A stretch of DNA of 64,000 bases from Paludicola sp. MB14-C6 (GCF_030908625.1 NZ_CP133133.1:2604001-2668000), one strand, 5' to 3'; positions 41,891 to 51,458 are shown, counted from the first letter of the stretch. A program made the numbers and translations. Notes: a model not told the origin generated them from the letters alone.

Positions 41891-42293
41891 CATACTGAAG
41901 AAAAAGTAAATTTTAGTTAATATTTGCATGATATCAGGTTGATTCTTGATTATATTAATATTGGGCTATCCGCCCAAGCCTGACCATGCTTTTTGGCAAT
42001 CGCCCCAAAAAGCATGGATAAAAAATGCTTTGTTTTTCAAAATTGTTTTTGATATGACATCATGTCTTAGTTAGTACGAAATTGATAAAGGTAAAGCTTG
42101 TACTATATTATTCTTTATTTGCTCCCCTAGATCATTTCTTGTAGAATCGTTATGCGACCAGCAATTGTTCCACGCAATTGCCATTTGAAAAAAACTTATA
42201 TTTTGTTATATGTCATTTTTGAAAAAACAATTTTCGCAAGTGAATTTCTTTAGAAATTCAGTTTTTACTTGCGTTTTCGTTTTTTACAAGCTG
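41891..42293 (+). repeat. Dispersed structured element, complete copy 3 (about 403 bp)
   Basis: It aligns along its length with the copy at 12.1 kb. Hairpins are TTGGGC-TATCC-GCCCAA (41961-41977), then CCATGCTTTTTGG (41984-41996) with 42005-42017, and a CGCAAG...CTTGCG stem near the 3' end. It ends GCTGA directly before the second terminator. It lies between convergent genes (DUF6873-like and glycerate kinase), and no gene is seen inside. Confidence 0.8.
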
Positions 42294-42322
42294 AACGAGC
42301 GATGGTTATTCTATCGCTCGTT
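42294..42322. terminator. Terminator hairpin, second copy, serving glycerate kinase
   Basis: Outer arms AACGAGCGAT (42294-42303) and ATCGCTCGTT (42313-42322), identical in loop and stem to the first copy. It lies 27 nt beyond the glycerate kinase stop on the minus strand. Confidence 0.88.
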
Positions 42323-42348
42323 TCAACAGTTATTATAAACTATTTCTT

Positions 42349-43488
42349 TCATTGTTTTTTTAAGGTATGAATAAATCGCATTAAGTTATCCATTGTGTGG
42401 AATAGATCATCTTTTGCTCTTTGTTTTGCATATTTAAAGTCAACTGCAACACGATTGATGCTGAATATTGCGCTTACACCTTTATCATAAGCTTCTTCAA
42501 TATCATCACCAATATCACCAACGATTGCAACTAGAGGAATATCATAAAGTTTTGTACGCTTTGCAACACCTATTACAACTTTACCTCTGATGGATTGACT
42601 ATCAATCTTGCCTTCACCACTGAAAACCATATCAGCATCTTTTGCAAGGCTGTCAAAATTAACTGTGTCAAGAACGGTTTCAATTCCCATTTGCAGTTTG
42701 GAATTAAAAAATGCTACCATTCCTCCGCCCATTCCGCCTGCGGCACCAGCTCCTTTTAACTCAGATACGTCTTTATTTAAATCTTTTTTTATTATATTGG
42801 AAATATGCTTTAAACCATCATCCAGTTCCAACACATCATTTGGAGTTGCCCCCTTTTGAGGTGCGAATATGAATGCTGCACCGGATTCTCCAAAAAGTGG
42901 ATTGTCGATATCACACATGGTAATGAATTGTACAGATTTGAGACGATTGTCTAACTCGGTCATGTCAATATGTGCAATATTTTTTAGTGTACCGCCAACT
43001 GGTATAAATTCTTTATTGTTACTATCAGTAAACTTAATTCCCAAAGCCGCTGCTGCACCTGTACCGGCATCATTTGTTGCACTTCCGCCAAGTCCCATAA
43101 TAATTTTTTTGCAACCTTGTTCTAATGCTGATAATATAAGCTGTCCAACACCATAAGTTGTTGTTGCTTTCGGATTTTTATTATCACCTACAAGTGGTAA
43201 TCCTGCGCAAGCCGCCATCTCGATAATTGCTGTTTCACCATTATCAATAACACCATAAAAAGCTTCGACATCCTCAAAATAAGGACCTTTTACAATAACC
43301 TTCTTTTTTTCGCCGCCTACTGCACAAAGAAACGCATCAACACTTCCTTCACCGCCATCTGCAACAGGAATTGAAATGATTTGAGCTGATGGATATGTTT
43401 TTTTGATTGATTTCTCCATGATGTCGCAAATTTCGCCTGAGCTCATTGTGCCTTTAAATGAGTCGGGAATAAGAACAATTTTTTTCAT
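42349..43488 (-). CDS. Glycerate kinase (GarK/GlxK family)
   Basis: The 379-residue protein has KKIVLIPDSFKGTMSSGEICDIME, a glycerate kinase N-terminus, and the conserved PVADGGEGSVDAFL, IMGLGGSATNDAGTGAAAALG and GGGMVAFF blocks. The ATG at 43488 follows GGAGG. It phosphorylates glycerate to 2-phosphoglycerate (GarK type), feeding lower glycolysis. Upstream lie a GntP-type permease and a CdaR-type regulator in the same orientation, indicating a glycerate or sugar-acid utilisation operon. Confidence 0.9.
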   Translation of the reverse strand: MKKIVLIPDSFKGTMSSGEICDIMEKSIKKTYPSAQIISIPVADGGEGSVDAFLCAVGGEKKKVIVKGPYFEDVEAFYGVIDNGETAIIEMAACAGLPLVGDNKNPKATTTYGVGQLILSALEQGCKKIIMGLGGSATNDAGTGAAAALGIKFTDSNNKEFIPVGGTLKNIAHIDMTELDNRLKSVQFITMCDIDNPLFGESGAAFIFAPQKGATPNDVLELDDGLKHISNIIKKDLNKDVSELKGAGAAGGMGGGMVAFFNSKLQMGIETVLDTVNFDSLAKDADMVFSGEGKIDSQSIRGKVVIGVAKRTKLYDIPLVAIVGDIGDDIEEAYDKGVSAIFSINRVAVDFKYAKQRAKDDLFHTMDNLMRFIHTLKKQ

Positions 43489-43515
43489 TGAATGCCTCCA
43501 CATCATTTGATTATT

Positions 43516-43550
43516 ATAAATGGGACGGTATGCAATACCATCCCATTTAT
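43516..43550 (-). terminator. Intercistronic hairpin between permease and glycerate kinase
   Basis: ATAAATGGGACGGTAT (43516-43531) pairs with 43535-43550 over 16 positions with one C/A mismatch, loop GCA. There is no clear T-run. It could be a partial terminator or an mRNA-processing/stability element that sets the expression ratio. Confidence 0.6.
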
Positions 43551-43574
43551 AAGCATTGTAAAACCTAAAGAAAA

Positions 43575-44978
43575 TTATTTAAGGATAAGTGACAAGATAA
43601 ATACGCCTGCCATAGAAGCCAAACCTAATACTAAGGTCATCATAGTTTGCGTTTTATAGCCTTGTTGCGGTTCCATTTCACCAAAATTAGTAACAACCCA
43701 GAAATAGGAATCGTTTGCGTGTGAAACTGTCATTGCACCGGCAGCTATAGCCATTACAGTTAATGTAGCCATGATAGGAGTTGATAAACCTAAAACACCC
43801 ATTAAAGGAGCAAGTATGCCTGCGGTTGTAGTTAGTGCAACAGTTGATGAACCTTGTGCTGTCTTCAAAATTGCAGCTAAAATAAATGGGAAGAAAATAC
43901 CAATTGTTTGGAGTATGGTTGCGTTTTCTGTAATAAATCCTACTAGGCCAGAAACGGAAATTACTTTTCCTAATACACCGCCTGCTGCTGTTACAAATAG
44001 AATAGGACCAACTACTTTTAAGGTATCATTTGTGATTTCATAGAAATCGCTCATTTTTTTAGAAGAAGCCAAAAGGATCACGCCAAAAATGGTGCCAACT
44101 GCTAAAGCAATAATTGGAGTACCTAAAAACTTGCTGATATCAGCCCACATACCAACCATTTTTGCCATAGAAACGATGGAAGACCAAGCCATTAACAAAA
44201 TAGGTACAATAATTGGAGCTAGAGAGATAAATCCATTTGGAAGTTTTCCGTATTCAGCAACGAGCTCTTCATAAGTTTTAGTGATTTCGCCGCTATCAGC
44301 TTCATCTTTTGATTTTACTTTTTTGCCGATATATTTTGCAAAGAAGAAACCGGCAATTAATGGGAATATTGAAACAAGAGTACCCATTCCAATAACTAAA
44401 AGCAAATTATCGCCAATGCCTAGGGTGTTTGCCGCAGCGATAGGTCCCGGAGTTGGAGGAATAAATACGTGAGAGATATATAGACCTGCTGCTAATGCCA
44501 TTGTCATAGCAACGCTTGAAGTACGTGTACGTTTTACTAATGCTTTACGGATAGGGTTTAAAATAACAAATCCACTATCACAGAAAACCGGGATTGATAC
44601 AACCCAACCCATTAACAAGATTGCTAGTTCGGGACGTTTTTTGCCAACTAATTTAATAACCATGTCTGCAAGTTTAAATGCAGCACCTGTTTTTTCAAGG
44701 ATTGTTCCAATAAGTGCACCTAAAATTATTACAATACCGATGCTTGTAAATGTGCCGCTGAATCCTTCGCCAATGACTGTTGCTAAACCTGATGTTACTT
44801 TTCCATCAGCTTTTGTGACATTTGTAAGAGGAATACCTGCTACCAATCCTAAGAGTACGGAAACTCCCATTATTGAAAGAAATGGATGGATTTTTAGTTT
44901 TGATATTGCTAGAATCATAACAATTATAGCAATTACAAAAGATATAATTAAACCTACACCTTGCATAATTAGGAACAT
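43575..44978 (-). CDS. GntP-family gluconate/glycerate:H+ symporter
   Basis: A product of about 467 residues with 12 or so hydrophobic segments. GntP features include ISKLKIHPFLSIMGVSVLLGLVAGIPL near the N-terminus, SIPVFCDSGFVIL in the middle and KTAQGSSTVALTTTAGI late. The start is uncertain: I use the ATG at 44978 with a weak GGA at 8 nt; 44966 is the alternative. It imports sugar acids such as gluconate or glycerate. It lies 86 nt ahead of the glycerate kinase, with the CdaR-type regulator further upstream. Confidence 0.85.
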   Translation of the reverse strand: MFLIMQGVGLIISFVIAIIVMILAISKLKIHPFLSIMGVSVLLGLVAGIPLTNVTKADGKVTSGLATVIGEGFSGTFTSIGIVIILGALIGTILEKTGAAFKLADMVIKLVGKKRPELAILLMGWVVSIPVFCDSGFVILNPIRKALVKRTRTSSVAMTMALAAGLYISHVFIPPTPGPIAAANTLGIGDNLLLVIGMGTLVSIFPLIAGFFFAKYIGKKVKSKDEADSGEITKTYEELVAEYGKLPNGFISLAPIIVPILLMAWSSIVSMAKMVGMWADISKFLGTPIIALAVGTIFGVILLASSKKMSDFYEITNDTLKVVGPILFVTAAGGVLGKVISVSGLVGFITENATILQTIGIFFPFILAAILKTAQGSSTVALTTTAGILAPLMGVLGLSTPIMATLTVMAIAAGAMTVSHANDSYFWVVTNFGEMEPQQGYKTQTMMTLVLGLASMAGVFILSLILK

Positions 44979-45174
44979 AACGCTTGTCCGATAGAAACAG
45001 ATAACGGACAAATTACAATTATGTTCAAACACCGCCCTTCATTTTTTATTTAATAAGAGTATTATCTGATGACATAATTATATTATAAACTAAGTTATGA
45101 ATTCTATGTTTTGAAAGACGATAAATAGATTATAATTTGTTATGCATAACAATGAAGGGCAAATTTAATTCATA

Positions 45175-46347
45175 TCATTTGTCGACTTTGCCAAATGTGT
45201 TTATGTTTCGTTGAATATCTCTGTAGAAATAGATAGCATTATAAAACAGCGACGAGTAATGAATAGAACGTGGATCATACCCCGTTTTTTCTTTTAGGCT
45301 TTTTAATTTGTATTGAAGAGTGTTTTTATGAATAAATAGTTTTTCTGATGTAGCAGTTATGGAGCCTTCTTCTTTATAAAAGGTTTCTAATAAAATAACC
45401 CATTGCGCAATTTCTTTTAAAGAATAGCCTTTAAATATTTTACGGATATATTCCTCTTTCACCATTTCAGGAATTTCACTGGCAAACAGCTCCATATTGA
45501 TATTGTCATAAAATCGTATTTCTTTTTCTTGTGTTCTTAAACATGCTTGTAATGCTTTCATAGCTTTTAAGTATGAGCTGTGAATAAATGCATAACTACT
45601 GATTTGAGTATCAATACCGATACCAAGAACAATATTATTTTTTTGCTCCACTTCATTTTTAATTCGAGTCGCCAATTGATAAATAGCTTTGTCGTTGCAA
45701 TTACTTACTGCACAAACAATATTGGTTGCGGTTTTCAGCATAATGTTGTTTTTATCTTCTGAAAGAATACGGTTGATTATTTTACAAGCATAGTCAAAAT
45801 TTTTCTGAGTTGATGCAATGTCTCGTTCGTCAATCGTAATTGGAGACATAACCATTATTCTTCGTTGTATCGTAATATCTATACCTAAAGATAATCCACG
45901 TGTTGCCATGGAATGATTCACATTTTTTAAGTCAATACATATCCATTCTTCCACAAAACGATTTCTGATATTTTCATTTAACTCTTTTTGTTCACGATAG
46001 GAGCGTTCAAGTAACAAAATTTCAGTCATTTTTTTAATAATCTGTCCGTATTTAACGACTTGCTGGTATGGACCTGTAACGCCAACCACTCCTATGATTT
46101 CGTTATTTAAAACAACTGGCAGATTAGTGCCGGATTTTGTACCAACATAGTCATCATCTCCATGTATCACTAATTCGTTTAGTTGTTCGTCAACGACTTT
46201 TTTTGCTGCTTCATGAAAGGTGCCTATTCTTGAACTGTCGGTACTTGCAATAATAATTCCATCAGCATTCATCATATTGACACTTTCTCCGATAATGCTG
46301 CTTATTTCAGTTACAATTTGCTGAGCGTTTCGTTTTGATAAATCCAT
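45175..46347 (-). CDS. CdaR-family sugar-diacid/glycerate regulator
   Basis: The 390-residue protein has the diacid recognition domain (LSKRNAQQIVTEISSIIGESVNMMNADGIIIAS, shown in blocks: IIGESVNMMNADGIII; IGVVGVTGPYQQVVKYGQIIKKMTEI). A PucR-like C-terminal HTH follows (EGSITATSEKLFIHKNTLQYKLKSLKEKTGYDP, given as KLFIHKNTLQYKLKSL). CdaR activates glucarate, galactarate and glycerate genes in E. coli. It lies directly ahead of the permease and kinase, so it presumably activates them in response to the acid. Confidence 0.9.
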   Translation of the reverse strand: MDLSKRNAQQIVTEISSIIGESVNMMNADGIIIASTDSSRIGTFHEAAKKVVDEQLNELVIHGDDDYVGTKSGTNLPVVLNNEIIGVVGVTGPYQQVVKYGQIIKKMTEILLLERSYREQKELNENIRNRFVEEWICIDLKNVNHSMATRGLSLGIDITIQRRIMVMSPITIDERDIASTQKNFDYACKIINRILSEDKNNIMLKTATNIVCAVSNCNDKAIYQLATRIKNEVEQKNNIVLGIGIDTQISSYAFIHSSYLKAMKALQACLRTQEKEIRFYDNINMELFASEIPEMVKEEYIRKIFKGYSLKEIAQWVILLETFYKEEGSITATSEKLFIHKNTLQYKLKSLKEKTGYDPRSIHYSSLFYNAIYFYRDIQRNINTFGKVDK

Positions 46348-46532
46348 TGTATCATCCCCATTATTTTAGTATATGTTATTATTTGTAAATCATTAGCCAA
46401 ACCGCCGTCAACATGCTTTATGATGTAATTTAATCTTTACTAAAGGATATGTTGTTTTGCTATTTATGTCAAGCGTCGGATGATTTACAGAGAATTTTAT
46501 TGTAAAATGGGGAAAATGTGTTATTTTAAACA

Positions 46533-46574
46533 ATCAACCTCCTTGCTCAAGAAATAATGAACAAGGAGGTTGAT
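46533..46574 (-). terminator. Terminator of the GH20 hexosaminidase gene
   Basis: A 13-bp stem ATCAACCTCCTTG (46533-46545) with 46562-46574 has a 16-nt loop, 72 nt downstream of the hexosaminidase stop. T-rich sequence follows on the minus strand. The remaining intergenic sequence towards the cdaR-like start (46348-46530) shows no further structure. Confidence 0.78.
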
Positions 46575-46645
46575 AATTAGCATATTTTTTAATTATAGTT
46601 AACTATTATATAAATCTAGTTTATTTGTGTTTAATATTACACAAA

Positions 46646-49462
46646 TTACTTATTGGTTTGAATTCTTTTTTTACTAGCAATAAGTATTACCGCAGCAAAT
46701 AAAGATAAAGCTACAAATGGCATTATTAGTGAAGTATCTCCTGTTTGTGGATTCTTTGAAGAAACGTTTTTAGCCATTGCTTTTACTGATACTTCACAAG
46801 TTGCTACTTGATCACCTGATTTTACAGTTATTGTGGCTTTACCCTCTTTAACACCCGTTACAACACCGTCTTTAACGGTAGCTACTTTTTCATCAGAAGT
46901 GAACCAGGACAGTGAATCTGTTGTATTAGATGGAGAAACAGTAGCATTCAATTTGATTGTTTTACCTATCTCAATACAAACTTTGCTCTTGTCTAAAGTT
47001 ATACTAGTTGTGCTAGACAAGTTAGATTCTGAACTTGGTGCTGTCACAGGATCTTTTGGAGCATCATAGTTTATATTTTCAAATTTATAAATACAATCAT
47101 TGATAGCTTTAGTATAAAAACCATCTTTTCCAATGGAGTCATCAGGACTTTTAATCATTTTAATAACTAAATTATAAAAATCCCGTAGTTCTTTGCTATC
47201 TCCATTTTCAACTATCTCTTCCATTAAACCTAATTTAATACTATTTAATACTTTTATATAATCTGCTTTTGTATAGTTCACAACTACTTGTTTACGCATA
47301 TCACTTCTAGGAGAACCAATTTTAAATAATAATCTTTCAAACTGTTCAAATGGAGTGTTGGCTTTATACTCTGCCCCCCATGTCTTATATGCAAAAGTGG
47401 CATATCTAGGCATTAGTGTTCTGCTTAAAATGTATTCTGATACATAACCATGTGCATCGTCCCAAATTGGAAACATTTGTCCAAGAGATGCTGCTTTTTG
47501 CTGTTCAGTTTGTAATAGCTTATCTCCTTCAGGATTACTGCTTCCATAAGAGTAATGATAGCGAGACCATGAGTCATATAGGGATTTTGGTAGAGGTCTA
47601 TCTAATTTACCTGCGTCTTGCTCAGGCCATAAGTCGTGATACAAACCAGATGAACTTGACATAATATTGTAGCCTAAATCTGCAGTAGAATCCGGAGTTA
47701 TTGAACCATAAAAACCGCCGGCCCAGAAATCAATAATAATATTTTTATTAAGCTTTGCAGCTCCATTTAACTGCTTCATATTATCATTCCATACTAAAAT
47801 ATTTATATCTGGATTTTCATTTTTAATTTCTTCTGCGGCTTTGTTGAAAAATAGAATAATTGCATCGTATTGCGATGCAGTGTCAACACCTGTTTCTGAT
47901 TTTGCCCAATTAGATAGCTTAGTTGTATCACCTAAATTTCTACTTTGGAAATATTCATCTCCACCAATATGAATAGTTTTTGCTTTGAATATTTTAACTG
48001 CTTCCTTATAAACATTATACATATAATTTCGAACTTCTAGTTTACTAAAATCAAGCCCGCCTGAATTTTCTGATAATCTCCAATCAGCTGGAAAATAGGC
48101 AGCTTCTTGTTCAGCATGCCCTGGAAAATCTATTTCGGGAATTACTTCAATATTAAATTTGGCAGCATATTCAACTAATTCTGCAATTTCTTTTTCATTC
48201 CAAAATCCACCTTTTCTATCTACCATATGAGGTGCAACTTTTGAATCATAACGAATACCTTCGTTGTCCTTTAGTCTTAATTGTAGTTTGTTTTGCTTAT
48301 AATAGCCCATTTGCTCAATTTGCTCTTTTAACCATTCTATGGAATAGTAACGTCTTCCTGAGTCTACCTGTAAGCCTCTAACATTTTGATCAGTATAATC
48401 TTGTACTGATCCTGGTAGTATTACTTTACGTTGGGTAAATGCTTGTAAAAGTGTCATTGTACCGTTTTGAATACCCTCAATATTATCAGAATAAACAATC
48501 AATTTATCTTTATCAATATCTATTTGATAAGCATCCACCGCACAATCCAGTTTCTTAACTTTATTGGGCAAAGTAAAGTTAATTGGTTGTTTAATAACAA
48601 TAATACCTTGACCTTCAGTTGGCTTGTTAATTTGATTTATTGTGTATTTCTCAATAATACCTTTATTAACCATGCAGTCAGCCAAGTATTTTGTTTTTTC
48701 ATAGCTAAACTTATCGGCTGAAAATACTTGCTGTTTGGTATTTAAATTAAAATTACTACCTTTTGAATTTTTAATGAAGTTTTGAACCGGTGGAATTACC
48801 TGAGGAAAATCTTTTGCAGTTTCGCTATTATATTCCGTGAATATTTTGTCCGTTACAGAATTTGTGGTATCTGCTGTTATTTTAATATTATCAACATAAA
48901 ATACTCCAGATCCATTATCATTCCCTGTCCATTGAGTATATGCAAATACATATATTTCATTTGTTCTTGGGCTTGTTGTAATCTTATGTTTATTTGTAAC
49001 CCATTTATTAGTAGATGTACTATTTTTAACAATATTGGATGATAATTTCCATGGAGCGCCTTGATGCCAATAACTATTAGATACTTCAGAACCTTGAATG
49101 TCAAGTACTCCAGTTGCCATTGCTACACCTGTTTCATTCAAATAATCAACACTAATTGTATATGTAGTATTTGGCTTAACATTTCTTATTGTTGTTCCCA
49201 CCATACCTTTACCATAGTTGAATTTCCAAATTGGAATCTCATCTGGTTTTGTCGGCTTCGCATTTCCAACTTTGATAGAATAACTTCCATCACTTGCTTT
49301 TTCATTTGTCCTCTCTGCTTTATATGTCTGAGTGTCTAATTTATTGATTTCATTTTCAAAAGATGCATTGTCTAAACTGATTTTATTAGTGTCCATTGCG
49401 GTTACCGGAAAGCTCGTTAATAGCATTGTGGCTATTAAAATACCAACTATACTTTTTTTCAT
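46646..49462 (-). CDS. Wall-anchored GH20 beta-N-acetylhexosaminidase
   Basis: A protein of about 938 residues. The signal peptide is residues 1-25 (KKSIVGILIATMLLTSFPVTA). A carbohydrate-binding-like beta-sandwich follows (about 25-205, TISVDYLNETGVAMATGVLD). The GH20 N-terminal domain is about 215-345. The GH20 catalytic barrel (about 350-680) has the catalytic Asp-Glu pair in TIHIGGDEYFQ (about residue 500), LRLKDNEGIRYD and FPGHAEQEAAY. A Big_2-type domain is about 815-890 (LDKSKVCIEIGKTIKLNATV). The C-terminus is a sortase-type signal: NPQTGD near residue 905, a hydrophobic stretch and KKR. The start ATG at 49462 follows AAGGAG. It removes terminal GlcNAc/GalNAc from glycans at the cell surface. 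Confidence 0.9.
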   Translation of the reverse strand: MKKSIVGILIATMLLTSFPVTAMDTNKISLDNASFENEINKLDTQTYKAERTNEKASDGSYSIKVGNAKPTKPDEIPIWKFNYGKGMVGTTIRNVKPNTTYTISVDYLNETGVAMATGVLDIQGSEVSNSYWHQGAPWKLSSNIVKNSTSTNKWVTNKHKITTSPRTNEIYVFAYTQWTGNDNGSGVFYVDNIKITADTTNSVTDKIFTEYNSETAKDFPQVIPPVQNFIKNSKGSNFNLNTKQQVFSADKFSYEKTKYLADCMVNKGIIEKYTINQINKPTEGQGIIVIKQPINFTLPNKVKKLDCAVDAYQIDIDKDKLIVYSDNIEGIQNGTMTLLQAFTQRKVILPGSVQDYTDQNVRGLQVDSGRRYYSIEWLKEQIEQMGYYKQNKLQLRLKDNEGIRYDSKVAPHMVDRKGGFWNEKEIAELVEYAAKFNIEVIPEIDFPGHAEQEAAYFPADWRLSENSGGLDFSKLEVRNYMYNVYKEAVKIFKAKTIHIGGDEYFQSRNLGDTTKLSNWAKSETGVDTASQYDAIILFFNKAAEEIKNENPDINILVWNDNMKQLNGAAKLNKNIIIDFWAGGFYGSITPDSTADLGYNIMSSSSGLYHDLWPEQDAGKLDRPLPKSLYDSWSRYHYSYGSSNPEGDKLLQTEQQKAASLGQMFPIWDDAHGYVSEYILSRTLMPRYATFAYKTWGAEYKANTPFEQFERLLFKIGSPRSDMRKQVVVNYTKADYIKVLNSIKLGLMEEIVENGDSKELRDFYNLVIKMIKSPDDSIGKDGFYTKAINDCIYKFENINYDAPKDPVTAPSSESNLSSTTSITLDKSKVCIEIGKTIKLNATVSPSNTTDSLSWFTSDEKVATVKDGVVTGVKEGKATITVKSGDQVATCEVSVKAMAKNVSSKNPQTGDTSLIMPFVALSLFAAVILIASKKRIQTNK

Positions 49463-49468
49463 TTTCAA

Positions 49469-50116
49469 ATCTCCTTAATTTTTACTAATAAACTATTATA
49501 TATGTATTAAGTTTTTTTGATCTACCTCCTCTTTCAATGGATCTTATTATGGCTTAATTTTTATTAATTTAATTAGTTGAATTTTATTCAGACGCAATCA
49601 TAAAATTAGAATACAGTTAATTTGTAATATATATAATGTTCACTACTATTTATATATTCATTATTAAATTAAAACATTAAACCAATGAACTATATTATAA
49701 TTATCTAATTTTTTTTTTACAAGGTACTAATTTTCTTGTTTTAAGTATAAAAAAGCAGAATTAATATACTTAAAATACTAATTTTAGTACATAAAAGTTA
49801 AATTATATATAACTGAAATATATGTATAAATTTAAGAGTTATATCATTGCATTTATTTTAGATATGTGATAAATTATTCATTAATGTAAATATATTATAT
49901 AATTTGTTTATAATATTTTGAAATATGTATATTCATGCAATCAAATCAGTGTAATAATAATGTTTTGCGAAGGCTTTAATTCAACAACTGAATTGTTATG
50001 ATATTTAAATTGTCCCAAAATATTGTTTATACAATATATAATATATTATTTTATAAAGTAGTCATTTAAATAAGCTGAATAGAGAAATAGATTTTGCTAA
50101 TGAAAAGGGGATAAAT
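49469..50116. other. Long AT-rich intergenic region between GH20 and the response-regulator gene
   Basis: About 650 bp with very few G/C bases, long poly-A/T tracts, and no convincing gene, hairpin or conserved repeat. It must carry the divergent promoters of the hexosaminidase and the regulator. I cannot pick out a confident -10/-35 pair because so many AT hexamers fit. Confidence 0.5.
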
Positions 50117-50896
50117 ATGAATAAAGTTTTGATTGTTGACAAGGACGAAGAAACCTATAATCAATTGGACTTGGTTGATTGGAAATCATTAAATGTTACT
50201 CAAATTGAAAGATGCTCTGGCTATAACGAGGCAGTATCATTTGGGTGTAAGTTCAAACCAAATATAGTTATTTCTGGTGTTAAATTAGACGATGGATGGG
50301 GATATAACTTAATTAACATATTTCACTCAGCTAATATTGAAAGTAGTTTTATTATGATAAGCAAATATGAGGATTATAATTATGTTAGAAAATCATTATT
50401 GTTTGGCGCTCAAGATTATATAATAAAACCAATAGATATAACTAAAATTGAGAATATAATTGCTAAAATAAATAGTGATAAATTAAGCTATACCGTTAAT
50501 AATTTTTTGAAAATAAGTTCAAGTATTGACCCAATAACAAGAAGAGCATATAAGAGCTACTCGTGTATTACATTGAAATGCTTAAATACGTTAAAGCAAG
50601 AATACAATAAGCATATATCTTTGAAATATATTGCTGACAAATATGTAATGAATTCTAAATATATAGGTATGCAATTTCTTCATGATACCGGACTCCATTT
50701 CACTGATTATCGCTTTATTCTTCAAATGATTATAGCTAAACAACTAATTATTACGACTGATTATAAGATTCAGGATATTGCTCTTCAAGTTGGTTTTATA
50801 TATCCAAATCATTTCTTCAGCGCTTTTAAAATGTTTTATGGAGAATCTCCAAATGAAGTTCGCAAGACAAATTATTTTAATAAACTTGGCACATAA
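50117..50896 (+). CDS. AraC-type response regulator with degenerate receiver (YesN-like)
   Basis: The 259-residue protein has an N-terminal receiver-like domain (VLIVDKDEE at residue 4; IIKPIDI with the conserved Lys near residue 104). A C-terminal AraC DNA-binding domain follows (SLKYIADKYVMNSKYIGMQFLHD, YKIQDIALQVGFIYPNHFFSAFKMFYGESPNE). At the phospho-acceptor position the usual ITDI is ISGV: residue 54 is Gly, not Asp. Phosphorylation by a classical histidine kinase is therefore unlikely, and none is encoded nearby. It is divergent from the GH20 gene with 650 bp between, and may regulate it (inference). Confidence 0.82.
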   Translation: MNKVLIVDKDEETYNQLDLVDWKSLNVTQIERCSGYNEAVSFGCKFKPNIVISGVKLDDGWGYNLINIFHSANIESSFIMISKYEDYNYVRKSLLFGAQDYIIKPIDITKIENIIAKINSDKLSYTVNNFLKISSSIDPITRRAYKSYSCITLKCLNTLKQEYNKHISLKYIADKYVMNSKYIGMQFLHDTGLHFTDYRFILQMIIAKQLIITTDYKIQDIALQVGFIYPNHFFSAFKMFYGESPNEVRKTNYFNKLGT

Positions 50897-50927
50897 AATC
50901 TATCATTATATATTTATTATTAAATAA

Positions 50928-50972
50928 AAGCGAAGTTATGTAGCTATTTAATGCCACATAACTTCGCTTATT
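50928..50972 (+). terminator. Terminator of the response regulator gene
   Basis: AAGCGAAGTTATGT (50928-50941) pairs with 50956-50969, with T-rich sequence after. Confidence 0.82.
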
Positions 50973-51009
50973 TGTTACCCTAAAAATAATGATTAACTTT
51001 ATGAATAGT

Positions 51010-51041
51010 CAGTAACGAGTGCTATCTAGCACTCGTTACTG
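51010..51041 (-). terminator. Hairpin overlapping the stop of the acetyltransferase gene
   Basis: A perfect 14-bp stem CAGTAACGAGTGCT (51010-51023) with 51028-51041 has loop ATCT. The stop codon (51036-51038) lies in the right arm. No T-run is seen, but the stem is strong. Confidence 0.6.
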
Positions 51042-51458
51042 CTGCCTAATCCATAGTGTCATTCCGCTGCCGTTCTCATTTGTCGGTCGTTTTTGAAAAC
51101 CAAACCCTTCATAAAACGATTCTTTTCCGCTTGCCGCCATTAAATTCACCATAACAAAATGTCCTTCAATTAAAGTGCTATTGATATAGTCTATAACATT
51201 TTGCATTAACTGTTTTCCGATTCCGTGTCCTTGAAAGCTAGGATTTACAACGACATCTGCAATATATGCAACATATCCGTAATCGCTGATAACTCGAGCC
51301 ATTCCAATCGGTGTGGAGCCTTGTTGTGCTACAGTAATGAATGCGGAATGCTCTAACCCGAGTTTTGCTTTTTCTAGATGAATCTCGCTCCATCCTACTG
51401 ATTTTCTTAATACATTGTATTCTTGGGCAGTAAGAGAGTTGGCATAAGTAATATCCAT
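51036..51458 (-). CDS. GNAT-family N-acetyltransferase
   Basis: The 140-residue protein has the acetyl-CoA binding segment of GNAT proteins (VADVVVNPSFQGHGIGKQLMQNVIDY type: VNPSFQGHGIGKQLM, a Q-x-x-G-x-G/A pattern) preceded by MARVISDYGYVAYIADVVV. The substrate is unknown. The start has AGGAGG 5 nt upstream. It is followed by a strong hairpin, and a second acetyltransferase gene lies 9 nt upstream in the same orientation. Confidence 0.85.
   Translation of the reverse strand: MDITYANSLTAQEYNVLRKSVGWSEIHLEKAKLGLEHSAFITVAQQGSTPIGMARVISDYGYVAYIADVVVNPSFQGHGIGKQLMQNVIDYINSTLIEGHFVMVNLMAASGKESFYEGFGFQKRPTNENGSGMTLWIRQQ

Noticed and set aside
49469..50116. Short frames in the AT-rich region between GH20 and the regulator
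   Set aside because: All are under 40 codons, lack ribosome sites, and are explained by low G+C composition.
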